NCBI RefSeq assembly: GCF_040581415.1
Contig: NZ_CP114014.1
Location: forward strand, 2,666,001-2,730,000
Source of the DNA: Paraconexibacter sp040581415
GTDB lineage: Bacteria > Actinomycetota > Thermoleophilia > Solirubrobacterales > Solirubrobacteraceae
Direction: 5' to 3'
DNA length: 64,000 nt
Both the position numbers and the translations under genes were made by a program. Below the pieces are notes generated by a model. The model was given only the letters and a program-made list of their open reading frames with translations. It ran no database searches and was not told where the DNA came from. Below, one piece after another: positions 61,432 through 64,000 of the stretch (position 1 is the first letter of the stretch; each line of letters begins with the position of its first letter).

Positions 61432-62559
61432 TCAGGCGCTCCTGACGGCGTCGAGGAAGCGGTCGAACTGGTAGAGCGCGTCGTTCGGACCGGGCCCGGC
61501 CTCGGGGTGGTACTGGACGGTCGCGCTGTTGACGTCGAGCAGCTGGAGGCCCTCCACAGTCCGGTCGTAGAGGTTCACGTGGGTCAGCGCCGCGGCGCCG
61601 AAGTCGGTTTCCCAGCGGACGGGCTCGTCGGCCTCGATCCGCAGTCCCCCGTCCGGCGCCTTGACGGCGAAGCCGTGGTTCTGGGACGTGATCTCGATCT
61701 TGCCCGTGCGCAGGTCCTTGACCGGGTGGTTGCCGCCGCGATGGCCGAACGGCAGCTTCTCGGTGTCCAGGCCGACGGCGCGGCAGAGGAGCTGATGGCC
61801 GAGGCAGATCCCCCACACCGGCCGCTTGCCGATGAGCTGCCGGACGTTGTCGACCACGTAGTCGAGGGCGGCGGGGTCGCCGGGACCGTTGGCGAGGAAG
61901 AAGCCGTGCGCGTCGGTCGCGAGCAGCTCCTCGGCGGTGACGGTGCACGGGTAGAGCGTGACCTCCGCGCCGCGGGCGGTGAGGTGTCGGACGATCGACC
62001 CCTTGATGCCGGTGTCGATCGCGGCGATGCGGACGTCGCCGCCGTAGCCGAGCGTGTGCGCGGCCTCGGGCGTGACGACCTTGGCGAAGTCCGCGCCGAC
62101 CATTGACGGCTCGGCGGCGATCAGGTCGCGGGCCTCGGACTCGGAGATCCGCGCCGGGAAGATCCCGCCGCGCATGGCGCCGGCTTCACGGATGTGGCGG
62201 ACCAGGCGGCGCGTGTCGACGCCGGTGATCGCCGGGATGCCGCAGTCGAGCAGCCAGTCGAGCCAGCCGCGCTCGGCCTCGGGGGCGTCCTCCCGGTTGA
62301 CGGCGGCGCGCATGATGACGCCGCGGGCCCAGATGCGGTCAGACTCCATCGCCCGTTCGCTGATGCCGTAGTTGCCGATGTGCGGGTAGGAGAAGGCGAG
62401 CAGCTGACCCGCGAACGACGGGTCGGTGACCGACTCCTGGTAGCCGGACATGCCGGTGGTGAAGACGACCTCGCCGGTGACGTGGGCGTCGGCGCCGCAG
62501 GCATCGCCGTCGAAGCGGGTGCCGTCCTCGAGGAGGACGTACGCGGAGGGAGCATTCAT
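61432..62559 (-). CDS. carA: Carbamoyl-phosphate synthase small subunit
   Basis: A 375-residue glutaminase subunit that delivers ammonia to CarB. The N-terminal CPSase_sm_chain domain has VLLEDGTRFDG, GEVVFTTGMSGYQESVTDPSFAGQ and GVDTRRLVRHIREAG. The class I amidotransferase domain has the nucleophile in PVWGICLGHQLL and the His-Glu pair in VQYHPEAGPGPND. ATG 62559 overlaps the pyrC stop (ATGA). Confidence 0.97.
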   Translation of the reverse strand: MNAPSAYVLLEDGTRFDGDACGADAHVTGEVVFTTGMSGYQESVTDPSFAGQLLAFSYPHIGNYGISERAMESDRIWARGVIMRAAVNREDAPEAERGWLDWLLDCGIPAITGVDTRRLVRHIREAGAMRGGIFPARISESEARDLIAAEPSMVGADFAKVVTPEAAHTLGYGGDVRIAAIDTGIKGSIVRHLTARGAEVTLYPCTVTAEELLATDAHGFFLANGPGDPAALDYVVDNVRQLIGKRPVWGICLGHQLLCRAVGLDTEKLPFGHRGGNHPVKDLRTGKIEITSQNHGFAVKAPDGGLRIEADEPVRWETDFGAAALTHVNLYDRTVEGLQLLDVNSATVQYHPEAGPGPNDALYQFDRFLDAVRSA

Positions 62560-63911
62560 ACGGTGACTTCCGAGGTGGCGGTGAGCGATGTGTCGCGGTG
62601 GGCGATGGACCCGGCGGCGACGGTCAGCAGGACACGTCCGCTGAGCGTGCGTCCGGCGAAGCAGCAGTTCTCCGAGCGGGAGGCGTAGCCGTGCTCGCCG
62701 ACGACCCACTCGCTGTCGAGGTCGACCAGCGTCACATGGGCCTGGGCGCCGACCTTGATGCGCGGCACGGGCAGGTCCAGCAGCGAGCCGCCGACGGTGA
62801 GCTTCTCGACGACGAGCGCCAGATCCAGGACGCCGGGCAGGACGAGGTCGGTGTAGACGGAGGCGAACGCGGTCTCCAGGCCCGTCGTCCCCATCGGCGC
62901 CTGCTCGAACGGGACCTCCTTCTCGTCGCGGGCGTGCGGCGCGTGGTCGGTCGCGATGCAGTCGATGGTGCCGTCCTTCAGCCCCGCGATGAGCGCCTGG
63001 CGGTCAGCCTCGGTGCGCAGCGGCGGGTTCATCTTCATGCGCGTGTCCATGGTCCGGACCGCCTCGTGCGTGAGCGTGAGGTGGTGCGGGCTGGCCTCGC
63101 ACGTGACCTGCACGCCGGCCGCTTTCGCGGCGCGGATGGCGTCGACCGACTCGATCGCGCTGAGGTGCTGCATATGGACGCGGCCCCCTTCGTAGCCGGC
63201 GATCGCGCAGTCGCGGGCGACCAGGGTCGACTCGCTGATCGACGGGATGCCGGCGATGCCGAGCTGTGCGCTGACCTCGCCCTCGTGCATCGCCCCGGCG
63301 CCGCTGAGCGACGGGTCCTCCTCGTGCAGGGCGAGCACGCCGCCGCAGAGGCGCTGGTACTGCAGCGCCTTGCGCAGCATGCCGGCGGACTGCACGGGCT
63401 TGCCGTCGTCCGTGAAGCCGAGGGCGCCCTGGGCGCGCAGCTCGGCCATCTCGGTGAGCTCCTTGCCCATCATGCCGACGGTGATCGCGGGCATGAACCC
63501 GACCGGGATGCGCGCGTCGCGCAGGGCGGCGTCGCGCAGCGAGCGGAGGATCGACGTGGAGTCGGTGACGGGCGTGGTGTTCGGCATCGCGACGACCGTG
63601 CAGTAGCCGCCCGCGGCCGCCGAGCGCGTGCCGGTCGCGAGGTCCTCCTTGTGCTCCTGGCCGGGGACGCGCAGGTGCACGTGCGGGTCGACGAAGGCCG
63701 GGAACAGGTGCCTGCCGGCGCCGTCGATGGTCTCGGCGCCGTCGGGCGCCTCGAGGCTGCCGGCGTCCCCGATCCGGGCAATCTGGCCGCCACGGACGAG
63801 GACGTCGTGGACGCCGTCGAGGCTCTCGCGGGGGTCGAGGACGTGCGCGCCTGTGATGAGGATGTCCGCGGCGGGTGCAGGCGCGCGGACGAGATGGTCG
63901 ATGAGGCTCAT
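62556..63911 (-). CDS. pyrC: Dihydroorotase (class I)
   Basis: A 451-residue amidohydrolase that closes carbamoyl aspartate to dihydroorotate. The metal motif is H77-V-H79 (VDPHVHLRVPGQEHKEDLATG). Further ligands are in HEEDPSL, HMQHLSA and the ATDHAPH aspartate; SPHHLTLT is typical of class I. It starts with ATG 63911 and a GGAGG Shine-Dalgarno about 10 nt upstream. It follows a partial upstream frame, probably pyrB. Confidence 0.95.
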   Translation of the reverse strand: MSLIDHLVRAPAPAADILITGAHVLDPRESLDGVHDVLVRGGQIARIGDAGSLEAPDGAETIDGAGRHLFPAFVDPHVHLRVPGQEHKEDLATGTRSAAAGGYCTVVAMPNTTPVTDSTSILRSLRDAALRDARIPVGFMPAITVGMMGKELTEMAELRAQGALGFTDDGKPVQSAGMLRKALQYQRLCGGVLALHEEDPSLSGAGAMHEGEVSAQLGIAGIPSISESTLVARDCAIAGYEGGRVHMQHLSAIESVDAIRAAKAAGVQVTCEASPHHLTLTHEAVRTMDTRMKMNPPLRTEADRQALIAGLKDGTIDCIATDHAPHARDEKEVPFEQAPMGTTGLETAFASVYTDLVLPGVLDLALVVEKLTVGGSLLDLPVPRIKVGAQAHVTLVDLDSEWVVGEHGYASRSENCCFAGRTLSGRVLLTVAAGSIAHRDTSLTATSEVTV

Positions 63912-63930
63912 GGTTCGGTGTCCTCCGGCG

Positions 63931-64000
63931 CTAGGCCAGCTGGGCTTCTGGGGTGGCGGGCTGCGGCGCGGTATCTCGAACCCCGCCCACCCGGGCGCCG
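63931..64000 (-). CDS. 3' end of an upstream gene, probably pyrB
   Basis: An open frame entering from the right edge ends in ...PATPEAQLA and a TAG stop (63933-63931), 19 bp before pyrC. Aspartate carbamoyltransferase (pyrB) is the usual gene here, and its C-terminus is often variable. The 22 residues visible have no diagnostic motif, so the name is inferred from position alone. Confidence 0.35.
   Translation of the reverse strand, partial: GARVGGVRDTAPQPATPEAQLA

Overview
The window is about 64 kb of very GC-rich chromosomal DNA. Gene order is that of an actinobacterial housekeeping chromosome: ftsK-rodZ-cinA-recA-recX-miaB, dapA-rnj, rimP-nusA-ylxR-infB-rbfA-nrnA-truB-ribF-rpsO, mihF-gmk-rpoZ-coaBC, and pyrC-carA-carB-pyrK-pyrD. 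The actinobacterial integration host factor, an actinobacterial-type DapD and the lack of mycobacterial or streptomycete hallmarks suggest a deep-branching Actinomycetota such as Thermoleophilia/Solirubrobacterales. That placement is inference from content, not a database match. No tRNA, rRNA, CRISPR, phage or insertion sequence was seen.

Layout. 1-6.7 kb: the end of an iron-siderophore binding protein, a DUF429 protein, and a lysine/diaminopimelate block (dapE-dapC facing dapD and dapF). 6.8-14.3 kb: miaA and miaB, separated by accessory genes (an SDR and a TetR-controlled FAD monooxygenase/nitrilase-like pair), then an aldo-keto reductase. 14.4-23.5 kb: recX, recA with a SOS box, a secreted M14 carboxypeptidase, cinA, a RodZ-like protein and ftsK, all on the minus strand. 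23.6-25.8 kb: an OmpR-type two-component system. 25.8-28.6 kb: a small membrane protein, RNase J and dapA. 28.7-31.4 kb: recD2 and a 568-bp gene-free stretch with tandem hairpin repeats. 31.4-37.2 kb: SRPBCC and hypothetical genes, GNAT, dapB, an M16 protease and pnp. 37.3-39.6 kb: DsbA-like, SRPBCC, AhpE and HAD genes. 39.6-48.4 kb: the rpsO-to-rimP translation/transcription super-operon. 48.5-55.1 kb: small proteins, then a transglutaminase/DUF58/MoxR operon and coaBC. 55.1-64 kb: rpoZ, gmk, mihF and the de novo pyrimidine operon.

Most genes lie in tightly overlapping operons (ATGA, GTGA or TTGA junctions). Several single genes instead have a -10-like TANNNT hexamer 6-8 nt before the start codon, as expected for leaderless transcripts.

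The most notable observations: a DapF with serine at both catalytic cysteine positions; a nitrilase-fold protein without its catalytic cysteine; two real genes (ylxR and a small membrane protein) whose family-expected start position carries a non-standard codon (GTC, ATC); an intrinsic terminator in the rimP-nusA leader; a Cys3-His module appended to NusA; a 54-nt palindrome repeated at two convergent gene ends with compensatory changes; and a tandem 43-nt hairpin repeat. No large undescribed multi-gene system was convincingly found.
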